Position numbers and translations under genes: made by a program. The notes beneath the pieces were generated by a model. It was given only the letters and a program-made list of their open reading frames with translations, was not told the origin of the DNA and did not search any database. A stretch of DNA of 34,736 nt from a bacterium. GTDB taxonomy: Bacteria; Patescibacteriota; Minisyncoccia; JAHIHE01; DAOWLE01. Where the stretch lies: contig DAOWLE010000031.1 in the NCBI GenBank assembly GCA_030643545.1, forward strand, positions 1 through 34,736, written 5' to 3'. Of this stretch, positions 6,656 through 12,894 are shown piece by piece (position 1 is the first letter of the stretch; every line of letters begins with the position of its first letter).

Positions 6656-6704
6656 GAGGACGATAAAAGAAATCAAAAAATTATTTTTTAGTCCTCTTTT
6701 TTTT
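6656..6704 (+). terminator. Intrinsic terminator of the microprotein gene
   Basis: GAGGAC (6656-6661) pairs with GTCCTC (6691-6696), with AT pairing inside the loop, followed by a run of eight T. Confidence 0.75.
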
Positions 6705-6760
6705 ATCCAAAAAATATAATATAATAAAGATAAAGATATAGTAGTTATTTTTTTCTATTT

Positions 6761-6827
6761 GTCATTCCCGCGAAGGCGGGAATCCACTATTAAAATAAAC
6801 AAGATTCCTGCCTCCGCAGGAATGACA
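6761..6827 (+). repeat. Palindromic repeat pair ending at the start of the NuoF-like gene
   Basis: GTCATTCCCGCGAAGGCGGG hairpin, then GATTCCTGCCTCCGCAGGAATGACA. The right end runs into AGAAGAGGATAT and the ATG at 6839, so the repeat and the ribosome binding site are contiguous. Confidence 0.8.
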
Positions 6828-6838
6828 GAAGAGGATAT

Positions 6839-7846
6839 ATGTCAAAAAACATTATTACAAAATTAAAAAAAGAAAATTTATTAGGGCGGGGCGGGGCCGA
6901 GTTTCCAGCTGGCTTAAAATGGGAAATGGTTAAAAAGGTAGAAGCGAAAAAGAAATATGTAATCTGCAACGGTTCTGAAGGCGAGCCCGGAGTTTTTAAA
7001 GATGGATTTATTTTGGAAAATTATCCGGAAAAAGTTGTCAGAGGAATTGAGATTGCTATGAAAGCGATTGGCGGTAAATCCGCTTATATTTATCTTCGCA
7101 AAGATTATTACCAGCGGTTTGTGAAAAAATTAAAAAAAATAATTCAAAATAAAATTTCCCCCCTTAATAAGGGGGGATTAAGGGGGGTCTCTTTTTTTAA
7201 AAAACAAAATGGTTATTTTGCCGGCGAGGAAACTTCTCTGTTAAACGCGATTGAAGGAAAAACTTTAGAGCCGAGAGAAAAGCCGCCGTTTCCCACGGAA
7301 AAAGGATTGTTTGATTGTCCGACTTTGATAAACAATATAGAGACATTTTATTATGCGGCAAAAATTGATGAAAATAAATATAAAAAAACCCGCTTTTATT
7401 CAATAAGCGAGAATGATTCAAAAGATAAAAATGTTTATGAATTGCCGATTGACTGGACAATAGAAAAAATTTTAAAAGAAACGAAAAATTTTCCAAGATA
7501 CAATTTTTTTATTCAATCCGGCGGCGGAGCAAGCGGCGAGATTTTATCTTCAGACGATCTTAATCAAAAAATCGGCGGAAGCGGGGCGATTGTAATTTAT
7601 GATTTTGAAAAAACCGATCCGTTTGAACTGATGAAAAAATGGGCTGACTTTTTTTTCACCGGCAATTGCAATAAATGCGTTCCCTGCCGCGAGGGGATTT
7701 ACCGCATTCGCGAAATGATTGAAGAGAAAAAAATAGACGAAAAAATATTAAAAGATTTATTTTTTGTCCTCAAAGAAACAAGCTTCTGCCCCTTAGGCAA
7801 AACCGCAGTTATTCCTTTTGAAAGTTTGATAAAGAAAATGTTTTAA
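6839..7846 (+). CDS. NuoF/HydB-like NADH-oxidising flavoprotein subunit, compact form
   Basis: A 335-residue homologue of the 51-kDa subunit of complex I and of HydB. It carries the FMN/NAD site GRGGAEFPAGLKWE (residues 16-29), CNGSEGEPGVFKD (43-55), YFAGEETSLLNAIEG (126-140), a reduced SLBB-like region, and a C-terminal [4Fe-4S] motif CNKCVPCREG plus CPLGKTA (C277, C280, C283, C317). The family is usually about 420-600 residues; here the N-terminal segment before the FMN site and any extra ferredoxin domains are missing. Residues ~106-119 come from a CCCCCC/GGGGGG repeat inserted in frame. With the HydA 1.2 kb upstream it could form an NADH-dependent or bifurcating hydrogenase, but no NuoE/HydC gene is present here. 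The ribosome binding site AGAGGA supports the start. The 3' end overlaps the convergent gene by 4 bp. Confidence 0.88.
   Translation: MSKNIITKLKKENLLGRGGAEFPAGLKWEMVKKVEAKKKYVICNGSEGEPGVFKDGFILENYPEKVVRGIEIAMKAIGGKSAYIYLRKDYYQRFVKKLKKIIQNKISPLNKGGLRGVSFFKKQNGYFAGEETSLLNAIEGKTLEPREKPPFPTEKGLFDCPTLINNIETFYYAAKIDENKYKKTRFYSISENDSKDKNVYELPIDWTIEKILKETKNFPRYNFFIQSGGGASGEILSSDDLNQKIGGSGAIVIYDFEKTDPFELMKKWADFFFTGNCNKCVPCREGIYRIREMIEEKKIDEKILKDLFFVLKETSFCPLGKTAVIPFESLIKKMF
7158..7188. repeat. G/C-tract repeat inserted in frame in the NuoF-like gene
   Basis: CCCCCCTTAATAAGGGGGG followed by ATTAAGGGGGG. It is translated as PLNKGGLRG, a familiar readout of this intergenic repeat. It lies between the FMN-domain helix and the GEET motif, where homologues are shorter. 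Confidence 0.7.
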
Positions 7847-8838
7847 AGAAAATTTGAATTAAAATTTTCTCTTTGGAAATTCGAAGGAGATGGCCTATTT
7901 AATCCTTCTTTAGTAAATTCTTTTATTTTTTCAAGAGAAATAACTGTAGGAGAAGTGCCTTGAGGATTTAATCCGCCGTTTTGAATAGAATTAGTCGCTC
8001 GATCATAATACCATTGAGGAACTTGAGGAATTCTTCCAGATTTTATAAGAACAAAAATTGGAAGATCAATTTTTTGATTGCGGCAAATAAGTTCTTCTTT
8101 GCGAATTAAAACAATTAATGGACGGAGATCAATTTTTTTCAAAGGACGAGTTAAAATATTAATATGATTTGAAGATGTCTTTTGAATAACTATATCTGCT
8201 TTTTGTCCTTCAACAGATCGAAGCCAGCCAACAATGCTTGGATTGTCTGATTCAATTGCCACTACTTTTAATTTCTTTTTCCCTTGTTTCCCGGTAAAAA
8301 TTTCCGCTTTGTTTTCTTTTAATTTTTGTTCAAACTCTTCGGGAAGTTCTTTAAATCTACGATTTTCCTCTTTATAATGAGCGTGAATTATCGGTAAAAT
8401 TAATTCAACTATTTGCTGTGGATTTTGAGGCAGAATTTTATTAAAATTGGTAATAATTGCGGAAAGTCCGAACGCTTTGTCAATTGGATCAGAAGAAATC
8501 GTGCCAAGCCCGTATTTATCGTCTCTCTCCGCGTAATTTAAAAGTTTGTTTATGGAAGGGTCATCAGTTATTTTTAAATCTTCAGCAATTAAATAAGAAG
8601 CGGTTGTGTTTTTAAAATGATGGTCAAATTTTCCTCCGCCGACATCAATCAAAAAAAATCCTTTTTCAAAAAATGATTCTGAAGTTTCATTTTCGGGAAG
8701 ATTGTTTAAAATTTCAATTTTCGCTTTTTCAATTCCCGGATATTTTTCTTTGCCGAATTTTTTTAATAAAAAAATTGCCACAATTGTATCTGTTTGTGGG
8801 CGAGTAGGAAGAATGATTTTTTGATAAGAAACACTCAT
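7843..8838 (-). CDS. MYG1-like (UPF0160) DHH-type metal-dependent hydrolase
   Basis: A 331-residue protein on the minus strand. The N-terminal half contains IDVGGGKFDHHF (D65, D72, H73, H74), which matches the VDVGG...FDHH core of the MYG1/UPF0160 family, related to DHH phosphoesterases. MYG1 is a 3'-5' RNA exonuclease in eukaryotes; bacterial members are uncharacterised. The first motif here (IILPTRPQTDTIVAIFLLKKFG) resembles the MYG1 opening strand but has Arg/Pro/Gln/Thr where a DHxHFDEA-type motif is usual, so the metal site may differ. A later NYAERDDKYG segment (about 96-105) could supply further Asp ligands. The C-terminus is a basic tail. It converges on and overlaps the NuoF-like gene by 4 bp. 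A palindromic repeat lies in its leader. Confidence 0.6.
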   Translation of the reverse strand: MSVSYQKIILPTRPQTDTIVAIFLLKKFGKEKYPGIEKAKIEILNNLPENETSESFFEKGFFLIDVGGGKFDHHFKNTTASYLIAEDLKITDDPSINKLLNYAERDDKYGLGTISSDPIDKAFGLSAIITNFNKILPQNPQQIVELILPIIHAHYKEENRRFKELPEEFEQKLKENKAEIFTGKQGKKKLKVVAIESDNPSIVGWLRSVEGQKADIVIQKTSSNHINILTRPLKKIDLRPLIVLIRKEELICRNQKIDLPIFVLIKSGRIPQVPQWYYDRATNSIQNGGLNPQGTSPTVISLEKIKEFTKEGLNRPSPSNFQRENFNSNFL

Positions 8839-8870
8839 AAGATAATATTATTTTAAAATAGTTGTTCTTT

Positions 8871-8895
8871 GTCATTCCCGTGAAAACGGGAATCC
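8871..8895 (-). repeat. Palindromic repeat in the leader of the MYG1-like gene
   Basis: GTCATTCCCG-TGAAAA-CGGGAATCC. Read on the minus strand it ends in GGGAATGAC about 32 nt before the start codon, the same polarity as at 6761, 15767 and 22804. Confidence 0.75.
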
Positions 8896-8945
8896 ATCGC
8901 TACAAAATAACAAATAAAAAATTAAAAGATAATTACTATAATTTT

Positions 8946-8954
8946 ATTTTAGCA
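8946..8954 (-). promoter_or_regulatory. Possible extended -10 promoter of the MYG1-like gene
   Basis: TGCTAAAAT on the minus strand (8954-8946), about 110 nt before the start. No clear -35 at the right spacing. Confidence 0.3.
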
Positions 8955-8995
8955 CAGTTTTTAAAAAATTAAAAACAAATTTGATTAAAAAAAAA

Positions 8996-9760
8996 TTAAG
9001 AGAGAAGAGAAATTTGATGAGTCGGTTGCTTGTCGGGTTGACGCATTGTCAATTCAAACACAATACTGTTCTGCCCTGGATTATTGAACGCTCGCGCAAA
9101 GAAAGATGCGTCTACTAGTTTTTTGAATGTCTCCGGAATATCGCTAAACTTGTTATTAGATCCCTCGGGAAAATTACTTTTTCCTTTTGGAATAAGGTAT
9201 AACTTCGTTTTGAATTTAGGTGTTTGCCTTTTTGGCTGTCTTTGTCCTCCTATATCTGTTACTCTATTTCCACGTGTCCACAGAAACATTTCCAGTCCAT
9301 TTTCTCCTGCTATCTTTGTCATCTCTTCTAATAATTCGTTTCCACTTACTAATATTTCCAGATATTTAGGAAACACTGGTCCTCCCGTTCCTTCGATAAC
9401 AGCGTTTTTCTCTTTTGCTTCGTACATTTTAACAGGTACTCCGCTTTCCATAGCAAACTTCATCTTCTTTGCTATGGATTTCGCTGCGCTATCTTCTGCG
9501 TTTTCGTCGATTATCAAAGGCACGCCTTCCTGTTTAAGTCCCTCTGCAAGTTTCGCATTTGTATAATTTACTACGAATACGAACATCCTTCCCTGCCAAT
9601 TAACAGAAAAGAATTTTCTCCAGTCTCCTGATTTCATTTCTATCTTTATGCCGCTACTCTGACGAGCGCGAGCGGCATCAATTTCCTCTTCTCCTGCTTC
9701 TCCTTTTACCTTCTTTACATCAAGAGGAGTTGTCCTCTCATTATTCCATCCATTTACCAT
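8996..9760 (-). CDS. Unrecognised 254-residue protein with a possible PD-(D/E)XK-like motif
   Basis: A soluble protein of unknown family. Its start is supported by AGGTGAG 8 nt upstream. Near the N-terminus, D28 ... IKIEMKSG (E41, K43) has the spacing and hydrophobic context of the D...ExK core of PD-(D/E)XK nucleases, followed by a strand-like segment (RMFVFVVNYTNAKLAEGL). This is inference from one motif. The middle (residues 80-150) is helical and charged. The C-terminal third is Pro/Gln/Lys-rich (GGQRQPKRQTPKFKTKLY) and then a beta-rich block. There are no membrane segments and no cysteines. Composition by eye is less A-rich than the neighbours, so acquisition is possible. It has a consensus promoter and a leader of about 160 nt. 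Gene and strand are likely; function is unknown. Confidence 0.6.
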   Translation of the reverse strand: MVNGWNNERTTPLDVKKVKGEAGEEEIDAARARQSSGIKIEMKSGDWRKFFSVNWQGRMFVFVVNYTNAKLAEGLKQEGVPLIIDENAEDSAAKSIAKKMKFAMESGVPVKMYEAKEKNAVIEGTGGPVFPKYLEILVSGNELLEEMTKIAGENGLEMFLWTRGNRVTDIGGQRQPKRQTPKFKTKLYLIPKGKSNFPEGSNNKFSDIPETFKKLVDASFFARAFNNPGQNSIVFELTMRQPDKQPTHQISLLS

Positions 9761-9921
9761 TTTTTTATCTCACCTAAACTATCCATCAATGATTTAATTA
9801 AAAAATTGACGAACAATTTCGGTAAGATAAATTTTCTCTTCTCTCTATATTAAGTGCATTTTTAAAGAACAATTTCCCTCCTTATAAACAAATCCAAACT
9901 TTTTAATCCTTCATTGTTTAA
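9761..9921 (-). promoter_or_regulatory. Leader of the unrecognised minus-strand gene, with a strong unpaired ribosome binding site
   Basis: About 160 nt separate the predicted start near 9921 from the ATG at 9760. AAGGAGGG (9883-9876) is a strong Shine-Dalgarno with only a TTG (9872) at near-usable spacing, which would open a 24-codon frame (MFFKNALNIERREN...). GAAATTGTTC occurs twice, at 9876-9867 and 9820-9811. A leader peptide or regulator site is possible. Confidence 0.35.
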
Positions 9922-9927
9922 TACCGC

Positions 9928-9956
9928 ATTATAGCATATTTTCAAAAGTTTGTCAA
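9928..9956 (-). promoter_or_regulatory. Consensus promoter of the unrecognised minus-strand gene
   Basis: TTGACA (9956-9951), 17-bp spacer, TATAAT (9933-9928), TGC before the -10. All 12 consensus hexamer bases match. GGATTAGGGTTGG lies directly upstream (9971-9959). Confidence 0.85.
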
Positions 9957-9976
9957 GTCCAACCCTAATCCAAAAT

Positions 9977-10005
9977 TTGACAAGATTGAACATTAAGCAT
10001 ATAAT
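9977..10005 (+). promoter_or_regulatory. Consensus promoter of the RRM protein gene, divergent
   Basis: TTGACA (9977-9982), 17-bp spacer, TATAAT (10000-10005). All 12 hexamer bases match. The two divergent -35 elements are 20 bp apart, with the CCAACCCTAATCC element between them. Confidence 0.85.
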
Positions 10006-10011
10006 TAAAAG

Positions 10012-10239
10012 TGTTAAAAAACTTAATTCTCTATATTTTGTTATTCCAAGAGTTGAACTCTTGGTTACTTTAAAACATAGAGAAACAGTTCGTGCTCTCA
10101 AAATCTTATCTTTTAATTTTTTTGCAACAATTCAACATTTTGTAAAATTGCAAAGTCGTAAGAAAGTAAGGGGCAGGTCGATTAATTAATTAATAAGTCA
10201 ATCCTTTTCTCAAATTGAGAATTGGATAAAAGGAAAAAA
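10012..10239 (+). promoter_or_regulatory. Long structured leader of the RRM protein mRNA with a site-sequestering hairpin
   Basis: About 228 nt without a single ATG. Hairpin 1 is nested: TTCTCTAT (10027-10034)/ATAGAGAA (10077-10084) around CCAAGAG (10046-10052)/CTCTTGG (10058-10064). Hairpin 2 is TTTGCAA (10121-10127)/TTGCAAA (10148-10154). The last one pairs TCCTTTT (10202-10208) with AAAAGGA (10228-10234), burying the Shine-Dalgarno. An alternative ATCC (10201-10204)/GGAT (10224-10227) stem over TTCTC/GAGAA leaves it free. This is suggestive of temperature- or protein-dependent control. Pairing was found by eye; energies were not computed. Confidence 0.5.
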
Positions 10240-10563
10240 ATGGAAAAGAAACTTTATGTAGGAAGCCTTTCTTACGATTCAACTGAAGACACTCTTAAAG
10301 AGGCGTTTTCAAAAGCCGGCACTGTTGTTTCCGCGACTGTCATTACTGACAAAATGTCCGGCAGGTCAAAAGGATTTGGTTTTGTTGAAATGTCTTCAGA
10401 AGAAGAAGCTCAAAAAGCGATAGAAATGTACGACGGAAAAGAATTAGACGGAAGAAAAATTATTGTCAATGAAGCCAGACCAATGAGCAAAGACAGAGGA
10501 GGTTTTGGAGGCGGAGGCGGAAACAGAGGAAATTCCGGTTTTCGCAAAGATTACGATCGATAA
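10240..10563 (+). CDS. RRM-domain RNA-binding protein with glycine-rich tail
   Basis: A 107-residue protein made of one RNA recognition motif: RNP2 KLYVGSL (residues 4-10) and RNP1 RSKGFGFVEM (42-51), followed by a Gly/Arg/Asn tail (about 87-102) and a basic end. It is like the cyanobacterial and other bacterial glycine-rich RNA-binding (Rbp) proteins, which bind single-stranded RNA and are often cold-induced. A TTG start six codons earlier (10222) is possible in frame, but ATG 10240 with AAAAGGA upstream and MEKKLYVG fits the family. It is monocistronic: own promoter, 228-nt leader, terminator. The leader suggests post-transcriptional control, perhaps autoregulation. Confidence 0.95.
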   Translation: MEKKLYVGSLSYDSTEDTLKEAFSKAGTVVSATVITDKMSGRSKGFGFVEMSSEEEAQKAIEMYDGKELDGRKIIVNEARPMSKDRGGFGGGGGNRGNSGFRKDYDR

Positions 10564-10589
10564 ATCGATAAAGATATTTCTGATTAAAA

Positions 10590-10620
10590 AACAAAAAGCC
10601 CTTATGGGCTTTTTTGTTTT
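10590..10620 (+). terminator. Intrinsic terminator of the RRM gene
   Basis: AAAAAGCCC-TTAT-GGGCTTTTTT, a GC core with a long A/T extension and further T after it. Confidence 0.92.
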
Positions 10621-10629
10621 TTTGAAAAA

Positions 10630-10659
10630 TTGGACAAAAAGATAGTTTTTTGGTAAAAT
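10630..10659 (+). promoter_or_regulatory. Promoter of the HD phosphohydrolase gene
   Basis: TTGGAC (10630-10635), 18-bp spacer, TAAAAT (10654-10659), TGG before the -10. Confidence 0.5.
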
Positions 10660-10688
10660 TAAAATAGGTTTTGAGAATTCTATTTTTC

Positions 10689-10717
10689 TTTCTACGAGAA
10701 CGGTTTTCGTAGTTTTC
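10689..10717 (+). promoter_or_regulatory. Conserved leader hairpin, copy A
   Basis: CTACGAGAA-CGG-TTTTCGTAG (10692-10712) forms a 9-bp stem and is flanked by TTT and TTTTC. A second copy, 24 of 29 bases identical, precedes the next gene (11729-11757). It lies 24 nt before the start codon. Confidence 0.55.
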
Positions 10718-10740
10718 AAGGTTAAAAAGTTGCCAAAAAT

Positions 10741-11721
10741 ATGACAATAAACAAAAATGTAGTAATAAATGACAAAATATATGGAAAAATAAAAATTAAA
10801 GAACCGATTCTATTAGAGTTATTAAAATCTCCATCAATTTTAAGATTAAAAAATATTTCCCAATTTGGAATTCCAGATAAGTACTATCACTTCAAAAATT
10901 TTAGTAGATATGAACACAGCGTTGGGGTAATGATTCTTTTAAAAAAACTTGGAGCAACTTTAGAAGAACAAATTGCTGGTCTTTTGCACGATGTCTCTGT
11001 CTTAACATTTTCTCATATAGCTGATTGGGTATTTGCAAGCGGTAGAGAAGGAACCGAAGATTACCACGATACAATTCACGAGAGGTTCATTAAAAAAACA
11101 GAAATACCAAAAATTTTAAAAAAATTTAAATTTTCTTTAGAACGAATATTAAACGAAGAAAATTTTTCGCTTCTTGAGAATAAAATACCTGATTTATGCG
11201 CTGATAGAGTAGATTATTCTTTAAGAGAATTTAAAGATTGGTTAAATCCGAATATAGTAAACAACTGTATTAAAGAACTTGTAAATTACAACGGTGAAAT
11301 AGTATTCAGCAATCAAAAAATTGCATTTGATTTTGCTGTAAATTTTTTAGAACTTCAAAATAAGCATTGGGGCGGGCAAGAAGCGATAATAAGATATCAT
11401 CTTTTTTCTAAAGCGTTAAAAATTGCTTTAGATGAAAAGATTCTATTAAAAAAAGATTTTTATAAAGATGAACCGTTTATATTAAATAAGTTTGAAGACG
11501 CTCAAGATAAAAGAATAAAAGAAATATTAAAAATATTGAAAGAGAAAAAAATAAAAAATGTAAAAAGTGATTCAGGTCAAAAAATAATTAAAAAGTTTAG
11601 ATATGTTGATCCAAAAATAATCTCCAATGGAAAATTGGTTCGGTTAAGTAAATTAAATTCTGAATTTACAAAAATTATTAATAGATATAGAAAAATAAAC
11701 AAAAAGGGATTAATTATTTAA
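10741..11721 (+). CDS. HD-domain phosphohydrolase (dNTPase/SAMHD1-like)
   Basis: A 326-residue protein with the HD superfamily metal site: RYEHSVGV (H59), AGLLHDV (H83, D84) and TFSH, then DLCADRVDYSLRE (around D155/D158), which is the DRxDYxxRD signature of the dGTPase-like/SAMHD1-like branch. In this branch the usual loop after HD is IGHGPFSH; here it reads VSVLTFSH, so the second-shell residues and possibly the substrate differ. Predicted activity: hydrolysis of (deoxy)nucleotide phosphates. The gene is very AT-rich compared with the RRM gene and dnaG. A deoxyribosyltransferase-like gene follows, which makes a nucleotide-pool role reasonable. C-terminus is basic and lysine-rich. Alternative: a phage-defence dNTPase. 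Specificity is not resolved. Confidence 0.8.
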   Translation: MTINKNVVINDKIYGKIKIKEPILLELLKSPSILRLKNISQFGIPDKYYHFKNFSRYEHSVGVMILLKKLGATLEEQIAGLLHDVSVLTFSHIADWVFASGREGTEDYHDTIHERFIKKTEIPKILKKFKFSLERILNEENFSLLENKIPDLCADRVDYSLREFKDWLNPNIVNNCIKELVNYNGEIVFSNQKIAFDFAVNFLELQNKHWGGQEAIIRYHLFSKALKIALDEKILLKKDFYKDEPFILNKFEDAQDKRIKEILKILKEKKIKNVKSDSGQKIIKKFRYVDPKIISNGKLVRLSKLNSEFTKIINRYRKINKKGLII

Positions 11722-11728
11722 AATGAAT

Positions 11729-11757
11729 TTTCTACAAGAACAATTCTCCTAGTTTTC
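11729..11757 (+). promoter_or_regulatory. Conserved leader hairpin, copy B
   Basis: CTACAAGAA-CAA-TTCTCCTAG, same position relative to the next start (31 nt) as copy A. The outer 3 bp and inner 4 bp of the stem are kept, with two mismatches between. Confidence 0.5.
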
Positions 11758-11788
11758 TGAGTTGTAAGATTTTTAAAAAAATTTTAAT

Positions 11789-12229
11789 ATGAAAATAACA
11801 ATTTGCGCGAGTATAAATTTTACTTATGAAATAGGCGAGATTGCTAAACAGTTGCGAGAAATGGAATACGAAGTTGATGTTCCTATGACTGCTCAAAAAA
11901 TACTTGATGGCGAATTAACGTTTAGTGATTTTAAAAAAGAAAAAAGCAAAAACGGCGATGGCGCTTTTCGAAAAATACAATACGATGTAATAAAACGATA
12001 TTATAAAATTATTCAAAGCACCGATGCGGTTTTGGTTTTGAATTTTGATAAAAATGGAATTAAAAATTACATCGGCGGAAATACTTTTTTGGAAATGGGA
12101 TTTGCTTATGTTTTAAACAAGCCGATTTATCTTTTAAATCCAATTCCCGATATGATTTACACTGACGAAATTCAAGCAATGCAGCCGAAAATTTTAAATG
12201 GGGATTTAAAAAAGATTTTAAAAAATTAA
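11789..12229 (+). CDS. Nucleoside 2-deoxyribosyltransferase-like protein
   Basis: A 146-residue Rossmann-like protein. Strand 1 is MKITICASINF. The middle carries STDAVLVLNFDKNG, followed by IGGNTFLEMGFAYVLNKPIY, where Asn-Thr-x-x-Glu-x-Gly matches the catalytic-Glu region of nucleoside 2-deoxyribosyltransferases and related nucleoside hydrolase folds, and a PIPDMIYTDEI segment. Many short proteins of this type are annotated only as hypothetical or as nucleotide-sugar/N-glycosidase-like. It follows the HD hydrolase with 67 nt between them, carrying a second copy of the leader hairpin, and precedes alaX by 15 nt. Inferred role in nucleoside salvage, or N-glycosidic bond cleavage in general. 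Substrate cannot be told. Confidence 0.65.
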   Translation: MKITICASINFTYEIGEIAKQLREMEYEVDVPMTAQKILDGELTFSDFKKEKSKNGDGAFRKIQYDVIKRYYKIIQSTDAVLVLNFDKNGIKNYIGGNTFLEMGFAYVLNKPIYLLNPIPDMIYTDEIQAMQPKILNGDLKKILKN

Positions 12230-12244
12230 AAGGAAATAATTAAA

Positions 12245-12877
12245 ATGACTAAAGCATTATTTTATGACGACACTTACTTAAAAGAGCGCCAAGCAAAAGT
12301 TGTCAGAATAGAAGGAAATAAAGTTTTATTGGAAGAGACCATATTTTTTCCGCAGACATCAACGGAGCCGGGAGATACGGGAAAAATCAATGACAGTAAA
12401 GTTGCGGGATTAAAAAAAGAGAATGAAGAAATATGGCACATATTAAATAATCCGCCTGTTTTCAATGAAGGAGACACAGTGAATTTGCAAATAAATTGGA
12501 ATAAAAGATACGAAGCAATGAAACTTCATTCAGCCCTTCATCTTTTGGCAGGCGCGTTTGATTCGGAATTTAAAGAAAGAGCGGTAGCCGGCGCAGTAAA
12601 ATCAAAATCCGCTTATTTGATTTTTAAAAATGAATTGGCTGACGAAATAATTCAGAAAGCGTTAGATCAAGCGAACAAAGATATTCAAAAAGGTTTAGAA
12701 ATCAAAACTTACGAAGATAAAACGCGAAAAGGATTTAAATGGTGCCAAGTTGAAAATTATGATCCTATTCCTTGCGGCGGCTTGCATGTTAAAAATACAA
12801 AAGAAATAGGCGAAATAATTTTGAAAGAAAAAATAATAGAAAACGGCAAGCAAAAACTTATGATAGGGATAAAATAA
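12245..12877 (+). CDS. AlaX-type trans-editing protein (alanyl-tRNA editing domain)
   Basis: A 210-residue free-standing homologue of the AlaRS editing domain, which hydrolyses mischarged Ser- or Gly-tRNA(Ala). Zinc ligands are all present: HSALH (H95, H99) and CGGLH (C177, H181), in the order of the HxxxH ... CxxxH motif. The N-terminal barrel (residues 1-85, with FFPQTSTEPGDTG) is also kept; usual AlaX-M proteins are of similar length. CGGLH instead of the common CGGTH is a mild deviation. It follows the deoxyribosyltransferase-like gene by 15 nt with AAAGGA upstream. The AlaRS gene itself is not in the window. Confidence 0.9.
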   Translation: MTKALFYDDTYLKERQAKVVRIEGNKVLLEETIFFPQTSTEPGDTGKINDSKVAGLKKENEEIWHILNNPPVFNEGDTVNLQINWNKRYEAMKLHSALHLLAGAFDSEFKERAVAGAVKSKSAYLIFKNELADEIIQKALDQANKDIQKGLEIKTYEDKTRKGFKWCQVENYDPIPCGGLHVKNTKEIGEIILKEKIIENGKQKLMIGIK

Positions 12878-12894
12878 AATTAAAAACAAAAATT

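Noticed and set aside
6655-6726. Short ORF after the microprotein gene
   Set aside because: It lies on the intrinsic terminator.
9084-9566. 160-codon plus-strand ORF opposite the unrecognised minus-strand gene
   Set aside because: Antisense shadow; the minus-strand frame is longer and has promoter, ribosome binding site and normal start.
9950-10189. 79-codon ORF in the leader of the RRM gene
   Set aside because: Its start precedes the predicted transcription start, there is no ATG in the transcript leader, and it overlaps clear hairpins.
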